A stretch of 64,000 nucleotides of DNA, taken from positions 407,858 through 471,857 of the forward strand of contig NZ_AULN01000014.1 of the NCBI RefSeq assembly GCF_000422305.1. The letters run 5' to 3'. The translations under genes and the position numbers were made by a program. This stretch comes from Luteimonas mephitis DSM 12574 (GTDB lineage: Bacteria > Pseudomonadota > Gammaproteobacteria > Xanthomonadales > Xanthomonadaceae). Under the pieces are notes generated by a model, which was not told where the DNA came from, did no database searches, and saw nothing but the letters and a program-made list of their open reading frames with translations. Shown piece after piece: positions 9,401-17,260 of this stretch (its first letter is position 1; every line of letters starts with the position of its first letter).

Positions 9401-12222
9401 GCGGCTACCGCCAGCAGCTGCAGGACCAGATCATGGGCCTGATCTCGGCGGGCGTGGAAGCCAACGTGATCGACCGCCCCGGCGGTATCTTCGTGCGCCC
9501 CGCGCACCAGCTGCCGCAGGAGGATCGGATCCTGCTGCAATCGGTGGCCCGCGTGATCGTGAGCGATGCGCATGGCACGCTGGCCGAGCAGGTCGGGCGC
9601 CGGCCGCCGCCGGAAGCCGCCGTGCCGCCGCTGCAGCCGCAGCCGACGCAGTACGAACTGATGGCGCTGCCCACGCACGACGGGAACGCCGGTGCCGGAC
9701 GCAATGGCGACGCGGTGGCAACGGACCCGTGGCCGTTCGACCCGGTGGCGATGCCGCTGCGCGAGGGCAACGGCATCGGCGCCTTCTCCGCAGACGGCCG
9801 CGAGTACGTGATCGACCTGCAGCCGGGGCAGGCGACACCGGCGCCGTGGTCCAACGTGCTGGCCAACCCGCAGTTCGGCTGCGTGGCCAGCGAATCGAAC
9901 ACCGGCTACACGTGGGCGGAGAACGCGCACGAGTTCCGCCTCACGCCCTGGCACGACGACCCGGTGTGCGACGCCAATGGCGAGGCCTTCTACCTGCGTG
10001 ACGAACAGACCGGGCGGTTCTGGTCGCCGACGCCGCTGCCCTGCGGCGACGAAGGCACGTATCGCGTGCGCCACGGCTTCGGCTACAGCGTCTACGAACA
10101 CGAGCGCGACGGCATCGCCAGCGAACTGTGGGTGTACGTCGCGCGCGAGGCGGCGGTGAAGTTCAGCGTGCTGCGGGTGCGCAACACCGGCGAGCGCACG
10201 CGCCGGCTCAGTGCAACCGGCTATGTCGAATGGATCCTCGGCGACCTCCACGCGCGCACGCAGATGCACGTGGTCACCGAGCCTGAACCCGTGCGCGAGA
10301 GCGGCGCGGTGCTGGCGCGCAACGCCTACAACACCGAGTTCGGCGGGCGGGTCGCGTTCTTTGATGCCGACATCGATGCCGGCGACTGGCACGGTGGAGA
10401 TGCGCGCCGCAGCATCAGTGGCGACCGTGGCGAGTTCATCGGCCGCAACGGCAGCCTGCGCAAGCCGGCGGCGATGGCGCGCGAGCGCCTGTCCGGACGG
10501 ATCGGCGCTGGCCTCGACCCCTGCGCGGCGATCCAGGTCGCGCTGGACCTCGCGCCCGGGCAGTCGCGCGAGGTCGTGTTCCGCCTCGGCGCCGGTCGTT
10601 CGCATGCCGACGCCATTGCAGTCGCGCGCCAGGCCCGCGGCCAAGACGCGGCGTGGGACGCGCTCGATGAAGTCCGCATCGGCTGGCTGCGAACGCTCGG
10701 CGCGGTGCAGGTGGAAACGCCGGAGCCGGCCGTGGACCTGCTCGCCAACGGCTGGCTGCTGTACCAGACCATCGGCTGCCGCTATTTCGCGCGCAGCGGC
10801 TATTACCAGTCCGGCGGCGCGTTCGGCTTCCGCGACCAGCTGCAGGACACGATGGCGATGCTGCACGCCGAGCCGAAGCTCGCGCGCAACCACCTGCTGC
10901 TGTGCGCCGAACACCAGTTCATCGACGGCGACGTGCAGCACTGGTGGCATCCACCGCTCGACCGTGGCGTGCGCACCCGCTGTTCCGACGACTACCTGTG
11001 GCTGCCGCTGGCGACCAGCCGCTATGTCGAGGCCACCGGCGACCGCGACGTGCTCAACGAACGCCTGACCTATGTAGAGGGCCGCCAGGTCGACCCGGAC
11101 GAGGAGTCGTACTACGACCTGCCGTCACGCTCCGGGCTGCGCGAGACGCTGTACCAGCACTGCGTGCGCGCCCTGCAGCGCGCACTGGACCACTTCGGCG
11201 AACGCGGCCTGCCGCTGATCGGCACCGGCGACTGGAACGACGGCATGAACCGGGTGGGGGAGGGCGGCCGTGGCGAGAGCGTATGGCTGGGCTTCTTCCT
11301 GTACGACGTGCTCAACCGTTTCCATGCGCTGGCGCGCGACCGCGGCGACCTGCTGTTCGCCGAGCGCTGCGTCGACCGTGCCACGCAGCTGCGCCAGGCG
11401 CTGGAAGCGCAGGCATGGGATGGTGCCTGGTATCGGCGCGCGTGGTTCGACAACGGCGCGCCGCTGGGTTCGACCGAAAGCGACGAGTGCAACATCGACT
11501 CGATTTCGCAAAGCTGGTCGGTGCTTTCAGGCGCCGCCGACCCGATGCGTGCACGCCAGGCGATGGAGTCGCTCGACCAGCACCTGGTGCGACGCGACGC
11601 GGGACTGGTGCAGTTGCTGGACCCGCCGTTCGACAAGACCTCGCAGGATCCCGGCTACATCCGCGGCTACGTGCCCGGCGTACGCGAGAACGGCGGCCAG
11701 TACACCCACGCCGCGGTGTGGGCGACGATGGCCTTCGCCGAACTTGGCGACCACGCGCGCGCGTGGGAACTGTTCCGCATGATCAACCCGATCCATCACG
11801 GCGATACCGCCGAGCGCGTCGCCACGTACAAGGTCGAGCCCTACGTAGTGGCGGCCGACGTCTACGCGGTCGAACCGCACGTCGGCCGCGGTGGCTGGAC
11901 CTGGTACACCGGCTCGGCCGGCTGGATGTATCGGCTGGTGATCGAATCATTGCTTGGCCTGCGGCTGGAGGGCGGCACCCTACGGCTGTCGCCGTGCATC
12001 CCGCCCGACTGGCCCGGCTACGCCATCCGCTACCGCTACCGCGACACGGTGTACCGCATCCAGGTACACCGCGGCGCAGGGCAGGGCGCGCCACCACGGC
12101 TGCTGGTGGACGGCGTCGAACAGCCGGGGCTGGCGATTCCGCTTCGCGACGACTACGCCCGGCACTCGGTCGAACTGTGGCTGGCGGATGCCGCGGATCG
12201 CCCAGCGCCCCGGCTGTTGTAG
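3496..12222 (+). CDS. ndvB: Cyclic beta-1,2-glucan synthase (NdvB family, GT84-GH94)
   Basis: About 2,908 residues from GTG 3,496; an in-frame TTG at 3,457 would overlap the upstream stop and neither start has a clear ribosome site. Order of parts: N-terminal helical region, two hydrophobic segments around 4,780-4,980, a GT84 glycosyltransferase core (TLDTDTRLPHDAA, then QILSHDLLEGCYAR and HRWIRGDWQLLPWLLPW at 5,400-5,930), more membrane segments (6,000-6,130, 6,370-6,500), a glucoamylase-like domain (FYNWYDTETLHPLPPLYIS at about 6,815), and beta-sandwich/GH94 repeats ending with GTGDWNDGMNRVG. Full length agrees with known NdvB proteins. The family makes periplasmic cyclic glucans used in osmoadaptation and virulence. 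It lies directly after a shorter-visible paralogue, so this is a tandem pair. Confidence 0.9.
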   Translation: MIPPRKRPGETARQWLARRAARQAHAATATGPHELPLRAQLFSAEQMERHGRVLAQAHKLSGRHSADLLLARLSANETVIERASRLLGDAAHAKRRLTPAGDWLLDNLYLIEEQVRIARRHLPKGYSRELPRLEGGPSDQLPRVYDIALNAISHGDGRVDVESLGRFISAYQSVTPLTLGELWAIPIMLRLALIENLRRVSAQVTAGRIDRDLADMWADRFGAIAESDPKSVVLVIADMARAQPPPSSAFVAEIVRRLQGQGAALSLPLTWIEQWLADREQGIAPLVQAESRQQAADQVSISNSIGSLRLLSMTDWRDFVEAMSVVEATLRDDPDGTYGRMDFATRDRYRHVVERIARRGKLKEHEVASAALQLARDADVQDGTGDIAHHVGYYLVDAGLPRLEDALGLRRGLLAALRSGPAHFPLPAYILPIAAVVTLFTAGLMGDAREILDQRDVLYLVGVLAVIAFSELGVVLVNWFATILTVPRALPRLDYSDGIPPDARTLVVVPSMIGDVESVHALADALEVRFLANRDGNLRFALLTDFLDADAEVLPGDAAVLDEARHAIEALNARHAGGYDIFFLLHRPRTWNPRERTWMGRERKRGKLAALNAFLRDGSPAAFSSIVGDAQALQGVRYVITLDTDTRLPHDAAREMVGTLAHPLNRARLDPSRRVVSGGYGILQPRVGASMGGERRSWYARLYGSEPGIDPYTRTVSDVYQDLFGEGSFVGKGIYDLAAFERTLADRFPDNQILSHDLLEGCYARAGLVSDVQLYEDYPDRYALDVKRRHRWIRGDWQLLPWLLPWVPTGGGRGQRNPLSWLSRGKLLDNLRRSLVPAATTTLFVLGWLLAPHALGWTMWVLSTLLVAPLVAALTALFDKPRELPWRAHLQHRAQAAGRDLARIALGAAFLPYEAFYSLDAIARTLWRMLVSRRRMLQWSPSSLVEKTLGSGLAASLREMWFAPLLAIAVAFALARLHPASLPVAAPLLALWLLSPWLAWWTGKPRARRVERLSARQGAFLGRLSRRTWAFFEDFVTEADHWLPPDNIQEHPSLMVARRTSPTNIGLALLANLSAHDFGYLQGEGMAERIASTLGTLESLPRHRGHFYNWYDTETLHPLPPLYISTVDSGNLAGHLLTLRQGLLAQADVPILAPATWQGLRDTLGVLEEAGGNLPDAFGRKLDALLPAPPTTCAEASLALAELTALAQPAAGPGASAEAERDADAATDAAYWLRKLLDQCHAAAAALAWLPQARAAAPVPTLRELAGAASGEVQEQARERIAGFERLAHVAGQCAQMELDFLYDRGRHLLTIGHNVEEHRSDPGYYDLLASEARLCSFIGIARGQLPQDAWFALGRLLTDVDGDPALLSWSGSMFEYLMPQLVMPSYEGSLLDQTAKATVARQIEYGHQRDVPWGMSESGYNTVDARMNYQYRAFGVPGLGLRRGLAQDLVIAPYASMMALMVAPADACRNLQRMVHEGFSGRYGMYEAIDYTPARLPRGQSRALVRSFMAHHQGMGLLALDYLLHNQPMQRRFLADPEFQATVLLLQERIPRTGAFHPNTAEVEGAAIAPDATETRLRIFRNASSPRPAVQMLSNGRYHLMLTSAGSGYSRLHDMAVTRWREDGTRDPWGSWCYLRDVDSGGFWSASYQPTAVEVPGYEAIFSDAKAEFRGRQHGFETHLEIAISPEDDIELRRLHITNQSRSARSIEITTYAEVVLASAISDELHPAFSNLFVQTELVPERQAILCTRRARAQGEVPPWMFHLVAVHDADVDAISYETDRSRFIGRGRDARAPRALVEPGALSGSQGSVLDPIVAIRSRITLAPYQAATIDMVSGVGAAREDCTALVDKYRDRRLADRVFDLAWTHSQVVRRQINASQADAQLYERLAGLVLYANPALRAEQALLLQNRRGQSGLWGQAISGDHPIVLVQIADAEHIELVRQMVQAYAYWRLKGLTTDLVIWNDEQGGYRQQLQDQIMGLISAGVEANVIDRPGGIFVRPAHQLPQEDRILLQSVARVIVSDAHGTLAEQVGRRPPPEAAVPPLQPQPTQYELMALPTHDGNAGAGRNGDAVATDPWPFDPVAMPLREGNGIGAFSADGREYVIDLQPGQATPAPWSNVLANPQFGCVASESNTGYTWAENAHEFRLTPWHDDPVCDANGEAFYLRDEQTGRFWSPTPLPCGDEGTYRVRHGFGYSVYEHERDGIASELWVYVAREAAVKFSVLRVRNTGERTRRLSATGYVEWILGDLHARTQMHVVTEPEPVRESGAVLARNAYNTEFGGRVAFFDADIDAGDWHGGDARRSISGDRGEFIGRNGSLRKPAAMARERLSGRIGAGLDPCAAIQVALDLAPGQSREVVFRLGAGRSHADAIAVARQARGQDAAWDALDEVRIGWLRTLGAVQVETPEPAVDLLANGWLLYQTIGCRYFARSGYYQSGGAFGFRDQLQDTMAMLHAEPKLARNHLLLCAEHQFIDGDVQHWWHPPLDRGVRTRCSDDYLWLPLATSRYVEATGDRDVLNERLTYVEGRQVDPDEESYYDLPSRSGLRETLYQHCVRALQRALDHFGERGLPLIGTGDWNDGMNRVGEGGRGESVWLGFFLYDVLNRFHALARDRGDLLFAERCVDRATQLRQALEAQAWDGAWYRRAWFDNGAPLGSTESDECNIDSISQSWSVLSGAADPMRARQAMESLDQHLVRRDAGLVQLLDPPFDKTSQDPGYIRGYVPGVRENGGQYTHAAVWATMAFAELGDHARAWELFRMINPIHHGDTAERVATYKVEPYVVAADVYAVEPHVGRGGWTWYTGSAGWMYRLVIESLLGLRLEGGTLRLSPCIPPDWPGYAIRYRYRDTVYRIQVHRGAGQGAPPRLLVDGVEQPGLAIPLRDDYARHSVELWLADAADRPAPRLL

Positions 12223-12366
12223 ACACCCAGCAAACTGAAGACCTCCGGGAACCCTACGCGGACGCGCGCATTTCCCCGACGCGGCAACGCCACGGATCCC
12301 GCTTTCCCCGAGTCGCGCATTCATCGATCCTGTGCACGATCGAAACAAGACCAGGGAAGGTCACCG

Positions 12367-12798
12367 GTGCGAAAGAACTACTTGCTGTTGCTGCTCCTGC
12401 TGGGCGCCTGCTTCTGCGCGCAGTCACAGACCGTCCACCAGTGCAGCGGGCAGGGCGGCACGACCGCTTACCGCAGCGGGGCCTGTCTGGCGGGCGAACG
12501 GCTCGTGGATGTGCGCGAGATGGAAGTTGAAGCCACCACGCCCGCGGCACCCGGCGCCGGTCCGGCCGTCGCCGCCGGCGAGAACGGATCATCACGCGCA
12601 TCGCGACCACGACACGCACGACATGCGCGCAGCACGCGCAACTCGAGGCACGCCGGCTCGAAACGTCGCAAAGCCACCGTCGACCCATGCACCCGGGAAA
12701 AGCGCGCACGCGATGACTTCCAGCGGAAGCGCGGGATCAAGGTGACCATGGAGCAGCTTTCCCGCTGGAACCACCGCGTCTACGACGCTTGCAAGTAG
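12367..12798 (+). CDS. Small secreted DUF4124-like basic protein
   Basis: 143 residues from a GTG start preceded by AGGGAAGG at 12,353. The first 20 residues form a signal peptide (MRKNYLLLLLLLGACFCAQS), followed by VHQCSGQGGTTAYRSGACLAGE, which resembles the short N-terminal motif of DUF4124 proteins common in Xanthomonadaceae. The rest is low-complexity, rich in Arg, His and Ala, and ends in a short ordered segment with Cys (TVDPCTREKRARDDF, VYDACK). The role is unknown; export to the periplasm is likely. It stands alone 145 bases after ndvB and is the last backbone-like gene before the dif-like site. Confidence 0.65.
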   Translation: MRKNYLLLLLLLGACFCAQSQTVHQCSGQGGTTAYRSGACLAGERLVDVREMEVEATTPAAPGAGPAVAAGENGSSRASRPRHARHARSTRNSRHAGSKRRKATVDPCTREKRARDDFQRKRGIKVTMEQLSRWNHRVYDACK

Positions 12799-12861
12799 GT
12801 CCGCAATGCCCGCGGGTACGCAGTCGTACGGCAGCCCTCATTCGCTGCGGCGCGGCTACCT

Positions 12862-13149
12862 TCAGGCAATGTCAGTGAACGATTCCCGCGCCGGCAGGGT
12901 CACGGTCGCCAGTGTCTGCCGTGGAAGGATCCGCAGGATCCGTTTGCGTGATCGTTCGTCCCAAAGAATGCCGCTGAGCCGACGCACGGAGATTCGGTCA
13001 GCCTCGGACGAGGTCAGGTCTTTACCGGCCATGCGCCAGTCGACCCACGGGCCATAGAGCGGCGTCTTGTTGTAGACCACGCGCTCGTGGTGAGCTTCCG
13101 GATGCTCCACTTGGCAATGCAGGCAGACGACAGGACGATGTTTTGGCAT
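12862..13149 (-). CDS. Small conserved-looking protein next to dif (unknown function)
   Basis: 95 residues, with a good ribosome site (GGAGGAA, eight bases before ATG 13,149), so I take it as real. It starts with MPKHRPVVCLHCQ, a CxxC pair that could bind zinc, and carries GPWVDWRMAGKDL followed by RISVRRLSGILWDE. That central pattern reminds me of DUF3653-type small proteins seen in Xanthomonas phages and islands, but this is from memory and weak. Its start is only 35 bases from the dif-like site and it points away from it, a position typical of genes carried by elements that integrate at dif. No function can be assigned. Confidence 0.5.
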   Translation of the reverse strand: MPKHRPVVCLHCQVEHPEAHHERVVYNKTPLYGPWVDWRMAGKDLTSSEADRISVRRLSGILWDERSRKRILRILPRQTLATVTLPARESFTDIA

Positions 13150-13183
13150 GGACGTTCCTCCAGGGCGTCATTCGGCTCCCCGT

Positions 13184-13211
13184 ATTTTACATAATATGCA
13201 TTATGCGAAAT
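13184..13211 (-). other. dif: dif-like XerCD recombination site
   Basis: On the minus strand: arm ATTTCGCATAA, centre TGCATA, arm TTATGTAAAAT. By eye this matches 23 of 28 positions of the Escherichia coli dif site (XerC arm, 6-bp centre, XerD arm), and both arms keep their conserved inner bases. It is either the chromosomal dif or an element-borne copy. It marks the left limit of the accessory DNA in this window. No second copy was found to the right within the window. Confidence 0.8.
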
Positions 13212-13683
13212 GATGGAGATGGCCGAAGGGGCCTCCCCCAAGGCCGAAACGGCAGGTTCTTCGTCGCTGTTCGTGATTGCCTCCGAGGAAACGCCCCGTC
13301 ACCAGCCAACACCCACTCATTTGCCGACCAACAATCGCCCGCGATTTGTACGTCCGCCGATAAAACGCCCGGACGGACGAAGAACCACCGACAACTCGCC
13401 CGAAGTTTCTCAGCAGTTCGCGGATCGTCGCCGCCGCGTTGGCGAACCGGGCCTGTCTACGCTCTGGCCCAGCAGGCCGGCCGGTCGCCGGCACCGACTA
13501 CAACATGCCTGTAATTTCTTGAACGCTACGAAAAGGTACCCGGGTGTCGACTGCGGTTGAGGGTTGGCAGGGAATCGTTACGAACACGGCCAGATCTTCG
13601 CTAACCGATTGATGGATCGGTGAATTCGACCCTCGGCGAACTTCCAGGCTCGGCCCTCCCCAGTCCGACCAGGGGCACCACCG
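13212..13683. other. About 470 bases between dif and the SEC-C gene, no convincing gene
   Basis: Several overlapping short open frames exist on both strands, but none has a recognisable domain, a ribosome site or coding-like composition. I see no RNA gene. It may be the remnant edge of an element inserted at dif. Confidence 0.4.
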
Positions 13684-14310
13684 TCAACGACGGAAAAATG
13701 CTTCTACTTGCGCGCCATGGCAGCGCTTGTACTTGGTGCCGCTGCCACACAGGCACGGCGCATGCTCGCGCAATCCCGCACCGAGTGACTGGCCCAAGAA
13801 ATCCCTCGCCTGCAGCAGGGGCTGGATTTCATTGGCGGGCACGCTGACCTCGCCATACTGGGATGATCGTTCGCCGCGGTTCATCACCTGGACAATCGCT
13901 TCGGACATCTGGATGAAGTGCTTGATCAGCAGGTCATCGCGTAATGGCATGCGGACGTTGTCGATAGCCAGGCCCTCATAGCGTCTTCGCGCATCCGGCA
14001 CGAAGAGAATGCGCCTTTCGCCTTCAGGCTTTGGCGTGATGTCGACCATTTCCCCTGCGGGACTGACCCACACGGCATGGAATTCTGCCTCGACCAGCAC
14101 GTGCGGCCATTCCCACAGCTGCCACCCGCACAGCATCTGACCACCGTCGCGCGCGACCTTGGCCTGCACGTTGAGAAAGCACTCGTGCACGATCGCGTCG
14201 GCTTCCGGCTGTACATCGAGATAGACCGGTTCTGCGCCGTGCACGACGGAATCGGTCAAGCGCCGCACGGCACGGGAGATTTCCGGGGGTGTCGTGGTGA
14301 CTACGCTCAT
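13684..14310 (-). CDS. SEC-C motif protein
   Basis: 208 residues, ATG at 14,310 with AAGGAGC seven to eight bases upstream. The C-terminus carries CLCGSGTKYKRCHG, the zinc-binding SEC-C motif known from SecA and from many stand-alone proteins of unclear role. The N-terminal about 130 residues contain several Trp and aromatic residues (CGWQLWEWPHVLVEAEFHAVW) and no domain I can name. It lies downstream of, and in the same direction as, the KfrA-like gene, 42 bases away, so the two may be co-transcribed. SEC-C proteins are often found in mobile and defence regions; the role here is unknown. Confidence 0.8.
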   Translation of the reverse strand: MSVVTTTPPEISRAVRRLTDSVVHGAEPVYLDVQPEADAIVHECFLNVQAKVARDGGQMLCGWQLWEWPHVLVEAEFHAVWVSPAGEMVDITPKPEGERRILFVPDARRRYEGLAIDNVRMPLRDDLLIKHFIQMSEAIVQVMNRGERSSQYGEVSVPANEIQPLLQARDFLGQSLGAGLREHAPCLCGSGTKYKRCHGAQVEAFFRR

Positions 14311-14352
14311 GCCAAAGCTCCTTGCGATCGTGGCGGATGTTCCGTTCCTAGG

Positions 14353-15405
14353 CTATGACCCCGGCGTCTCTTCCGATGAGATCCGCTTGGCGCCTTTGCC
14401 GCCGGCACTGGATGGCTGCAGCTGGGCAAGCAGCGGCTCCAAGGTGCTCAGGCGCACAGTGGCGCGCAGCGTCTCCGCCTCGGCGTGCTCGCGTCGTTCG
14501 CGCTCTTGGACCAGCTCGGTCCGGGCTTGCGCGAGCTCTTGTCGAGCCACTTCCAAGGCCTGAGTGTCTTGGCTCCAGCGCACCTGCAACGCCTGGTATT
14601 CGGCCGCCGTCAGGCGCAGCGTATCGAGCTCACCCTGTTGCGTCTGGGTGGTCTGGCGCAACTGCGCCACCTCCCTTTCCAACCGCGTGTGGCGTTCCAG
14701 CCACTGGCCGTTCTCTCGGTTGAGCTGCACCAGATCGTGGTTCTTGGCGGTCAACGCCTCGTTGGCCTGCCGCAGGGCAACCTGCAGTTCCTGCACCTGG
14801 TGCTCATGCCGACGCTGCTCTTGCTCGCGCTGGTCTTTGACCGAGGTGCGGTAGTGCTCAAGGGCTTCCCTGGCATGCTCGTGCTTCTGCTCCAAGGAGC
14901 GTGCGTGGCTTTCGTGCTCTGCCAGCCGCGCCGTGAGGCCCGCAATGCGTTCCTGCAGTTGTGCCAGCTCGGTGGTGCGGCTGGCCACCTCATCCTTGGC
15001 GGCTTCGCCCGCCTCGCGTTCTGTCTGCAGAGCTGTCTCGGTGCGCTGAAGCTGCGCGCTGAGATTGCCGGCCTCCTGCCGGGCCTGTTCCAAGGCCTGG
15101 GTGCGCTCGTGCAGCTCGGCCTGGAACCGTTCCTGTGCCTGCGCGACCATCGTTTCGGCCTCGGCATGCAGCCGCTCGGCCAGGCGAGCCACCAGGTCCT
15201 GCAGGGCGTCGCTGACCGCGATCTTGGCGCCCACGCCTTGCCCTTCCTCCTCTTCCAGCTCCTTCAGGTAGCGGTGGATGGTTGTCTTGGACCCGGTATT
15301 GCCCAGTGCCACGCGTACCGCGTCCACCGAGGGGTTCTTGCCTTCGGCCCGGAGACTGTCCCGGGCGCGTTGCACATCGCTTTTGTACAAGCCAGAACGC
15401 GCCAT
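14353..15405 (-). CDS. KfrA-like DNA-binding coiled-coil protein (first copy)
   Basis: 350 residues. The first about 55 residues (MARSGLYKSDVQRARDSLRA, then VDAVRVALGN and TTIHRYLKELEEE) form the KfrA N-terminal helix-turn-helix. The remainder to about residue 330 is a long Gln/Glu/Arg/Ala-rich coiled coil. KfrA is an autoregulated plasmid protein that binds its own operator and may act in segregation or as an architectural factor. The start ATG 15,405 has GGGAGAGG upstream. It is divergent from the OLD/UvrD pair, and the gap between them contains AT-rich palindromes suited to be its operator. A second KfrA-like protein heads the island at 40.2 kb. Confidence 0.85.
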   Translation of the reverse strand: MARSGLYKSDVQRARDSLRAEGKNPSVDAVRVALGNTGSKTTIHRYLKELEEEEGQGVGAKIAVSDALQDLVARLAERLHAEAETMVAQAQERFQAELHERTQALEQARQEAGNLSAQLQRTETALQTEREAGEAAKDEVASRTTELAQLQERIAGLTARLAEHESHARSLEQKHEHAREALEHYRTSVKDQREQEQRRHEHQVQELQVALRQANEALTAKNHDLVQLNRENGQWLERHTRLEREVAQLRQTTQTQQGELDTLRLTAAEYQALQVRWSQDTQALEVARQELAQARTELVQERERREHAEAETLRATVRLSTLEPLLAQLQPSSAGGKGAKRISSEETPGS

Positions 15406-15427
15406 TCGCCCTCTCCCGTGTATTTCG

Positions 15428-15455
15428 TAATGTATTACATACCATGTAATTACAT
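15428..15455. promoter_or_regulatory. Tandem AT-rich palindromes, probable KfrA operator
   Basis: Two inverted repeats 24-50 bases upstream of the kfrA-like start: GTAAT-GT-ATTAC at 15,428-15,439 and ATGTAATTACAT at 15,444-15,455, the latter a perfect 12-bp palindrome. Autoregulation through such repeats is known for KfrA; use here is inference. Confidence 0.5.
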
Positions 15456-15500
15456 ACTACTCAACGGCCGGACAGACCCGGCCGGGGGCATCAGCTTCAG

Positions 15501-15525
15501 GCGGGATAATATTGAATTATCCCGC
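15501..15525. repeat. Perfect 10-bp dyad with the GATAA-N7-TTATC core
   Basis: GCGGGATAAT, ATTGA, ATTATCCCGC: a perfect inverted repeat in the kfrA/OLD gap. Its inner part is GATAA, seven bases, TTATC (15,505-15,521), the same spacing as the site family found near the integrase at 40 kb and between defence modules. It may be an attachment-site core or a regulatory operator. Confidence 0.5.
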
Positions 15526-15679
15526 GTAACCAGCGTTTCGGCCATTTCAAGTCGTCAAAACAGTACGAAACCGCCCAAGGCTGGCGATCCCTGGGTAGTT
15601 TGGCCCAGAGCGGAAAGGAGGCCAGCCGGGGTGCAAGCAGGCGCCGCCACCGAACTCGTTGGCCATCAAAGGACTGTGC

Positions 15680-17260
15680 ATGCCGATCGAACGTATCGTC
15701 ATCGACAATTTCAAGTCGTTTCGCCATCTGGACCTGCCCCTCAACGCCCACATGAACCTGGTGGTGGGCGACAACGAGGTCGGTAAGTCCACCCTGCTGG
15801 AGGCCATCCACGTGGTGGTCACCGGGCAACTGCATGGGCGCAATCTCGCCTACGAGCTCACGCCCTACCTGTTCCACCAGCCCGCGGTGCAGGAATATCT
15901 GGCGACCCTTGCTGCAGGCACGCCGGCTTCGCCGCCACGGATCTCCATCGAAGCCTATCTGGGCGCAGATGTCGCGCTGGCGTCGTTGCGCGGCACCAAC
16001 AACTCCCTGCGCTTGGATACCGCCGGCATCCGGCTGCTGGTCGAGCTCAACGACGACTACCGCGAGGAGTTCAACGCCTACCTGCAGCAGCACCAGGGTG
16101 CGGTCAGCCTGCCGGTGGAGTACTACACGGTGCGCTGGTATTCCTTCGCCAACAATGGCGTCACCGCTCGCAGCATTCCGTTCGATTCGACCATCATCGA
16201 CACTCACGGCATCAAGACCTTGTCCGGTGCCGATCGCTATATCGCCGGCATCATCGATCAGGCACTGACGCCTGCGCAGCGCGTCTCGCTGTCGTTGAGC
16301 TTCCGCCGCATGCGGCAGAGTTTTTCCGAAGAGGCGGACGTGGCGGCCATCAATGCGTACCTGACCGAGCACACCGGGGACATCAGCCACCGGGCGCTGA
16401 CGGTGGGTGTGGACACATCGCCGCGCTCAACATGGGAAACCAGCTTGTCACCTTACCTGGATGAGCTCCCGTTCACCCAGGCCGGCAAGGGTGAGCAAAG
16501 CGCGGTGAAGATGAAGCTGGCGATGCACGCGGCCGGCGCTGCCCACGTGCTGCTGATCGAGGAGCCGGAGAACCATCTGTCCTATTCCAGCATGACCCAG
16601 CTGATCGACAAGATTGCGGCCCTCTCCACCGCCCAGCAGGTGATCATCGCCACCCACAGCAGCTTCGTGTTGAATAAGCTGGGCGTGGACAACGTGATCC
16701 TGTTCAGCGCGCAGGGCCAGATGAAGCTGGACCAGCTGCCGAGCGATACCCATGACTATTTCATGAAGCTGCCGGGCCACGACACGCTGCGATTGATCCT
16801 GGCCAAGCAGGCGATCCTGGTGGAAGGCCCTTCCGACGAGCTGATCGTGCAGCGCGCCTACAGCGACCACCATGGCGTGGCGCCGATGGCTCGCGGCGTA
16901 GACATCATTTCGGTCAAGTCGCTGGCATTCAAGCGCTTCTTGCAGATTGCAGATCGGCTGAAAATCCAGGCCAAGGTGATCACCGACAATGATGGCGATA
17001 TCGCCGTTGTGCAGGAGCGCTATGCCGAACACATCAACGCGATCTATTACGATTCCGACGAAAGCGCCCCATCGCTGGAAGAGCAGCTGATCAAAGCCAA
17101 CTCGCTGGCCGAACTCAATACCGTGCTGGGCAAGACGTTTGCCGATGAGGTGGCGCTGCTCAAGTACATGAAGGGCCATAAGACCGATACGGCCCTGGCG
17201 ATCTTCAACAGCCCGCACTCGATCAGGTTCCCGGACTATGTCCAGCGCGCCATCACCTAA
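15680..17260 (+). CDS. OLD-family ATPase/TOPRIM nuclease (GajA-like), first copy
   Basis: 526 residues from ATG 15,680 with AAAGGA seven bases upstream; a longer TTG start at 15,659 has no such site. N-terminal ABC-type ATPase: Walker A GDNEVGKST at residues 30-38, Walker B VLLIEEPENHL and the H-loop IIATHSSFVLNK. The C-terminal TOPRIM domain shows ILVEGPSDELIVQRAY (acidic Glu) and KVITDNDGDI (Asp pair). The family cleaves or nicks DNA under control of its ATPase. The next gene, overlapping by 23 bases, is a UvrD-like helicase; such class 2 OLD/helicase pairs include the Gabija anti-phage system. Similar in plan to, but clearly diverged from, the pair at 56.3-59.5 kb. Confidence 0.85.
   Translation: MPIERIVIDNFKSFRHLDLPLNAHMNLVVGDNEVGKSTLLEAIHVVVTGQLHGRNLAYELTPYLFHQPAVQEYLATLAAGTPASPPRISIEAYLGADVALASLRGTNNSLRLDTAGIRLLVELNDDYREEFNAYLQQHQGAVSLPVEYYTVRWYSFANNGVTARSIPFDSTIIDTHGIKTLSGADRYIAGIIDQALTPAQRVSLSLSFRRMRQSFSEEADVAAINAYLTEHTGDISHRALTVGVDTSPRSTWETSLSPYLDELPFTQAGKGEQSAVKMKLAMHAAGAAHVLLIEEPENHLSYSSMTQLIDKIAALSTAQQVIIATHSSFVLNKLGVDNVILFSAQGQMKLDQLPSDTHDYFMKLPGHDTLRLILAKQAILVEGPSDELIVQRAYSDHHGVAPMARGVDIISVKSLAFKRFLQIADRLKIQAKVITDNDGDIAVVQERYAEHINAIYYDSDESAPSLEEQLIKANSLAELNTVLGKTFADEVALLKYMKGHKTDTALAIFNSPHSIRFPDYVQRAIT

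Noticed and set aside
1743..10950. Very long minus-strand open frames opposite the ndvB genes (690-806 residues)
   Set aside because: They are mirror frames of high-GC coding sequence, composed of Arg/Ala/Val/Asp/Gln repeats without domains, while the plus-strand proteins match a known family throughout.
13143..13560. Short open frames right of dif
   Set aside because: They overlap one another and the dif site, and their translations are low-complexity without known motifs.
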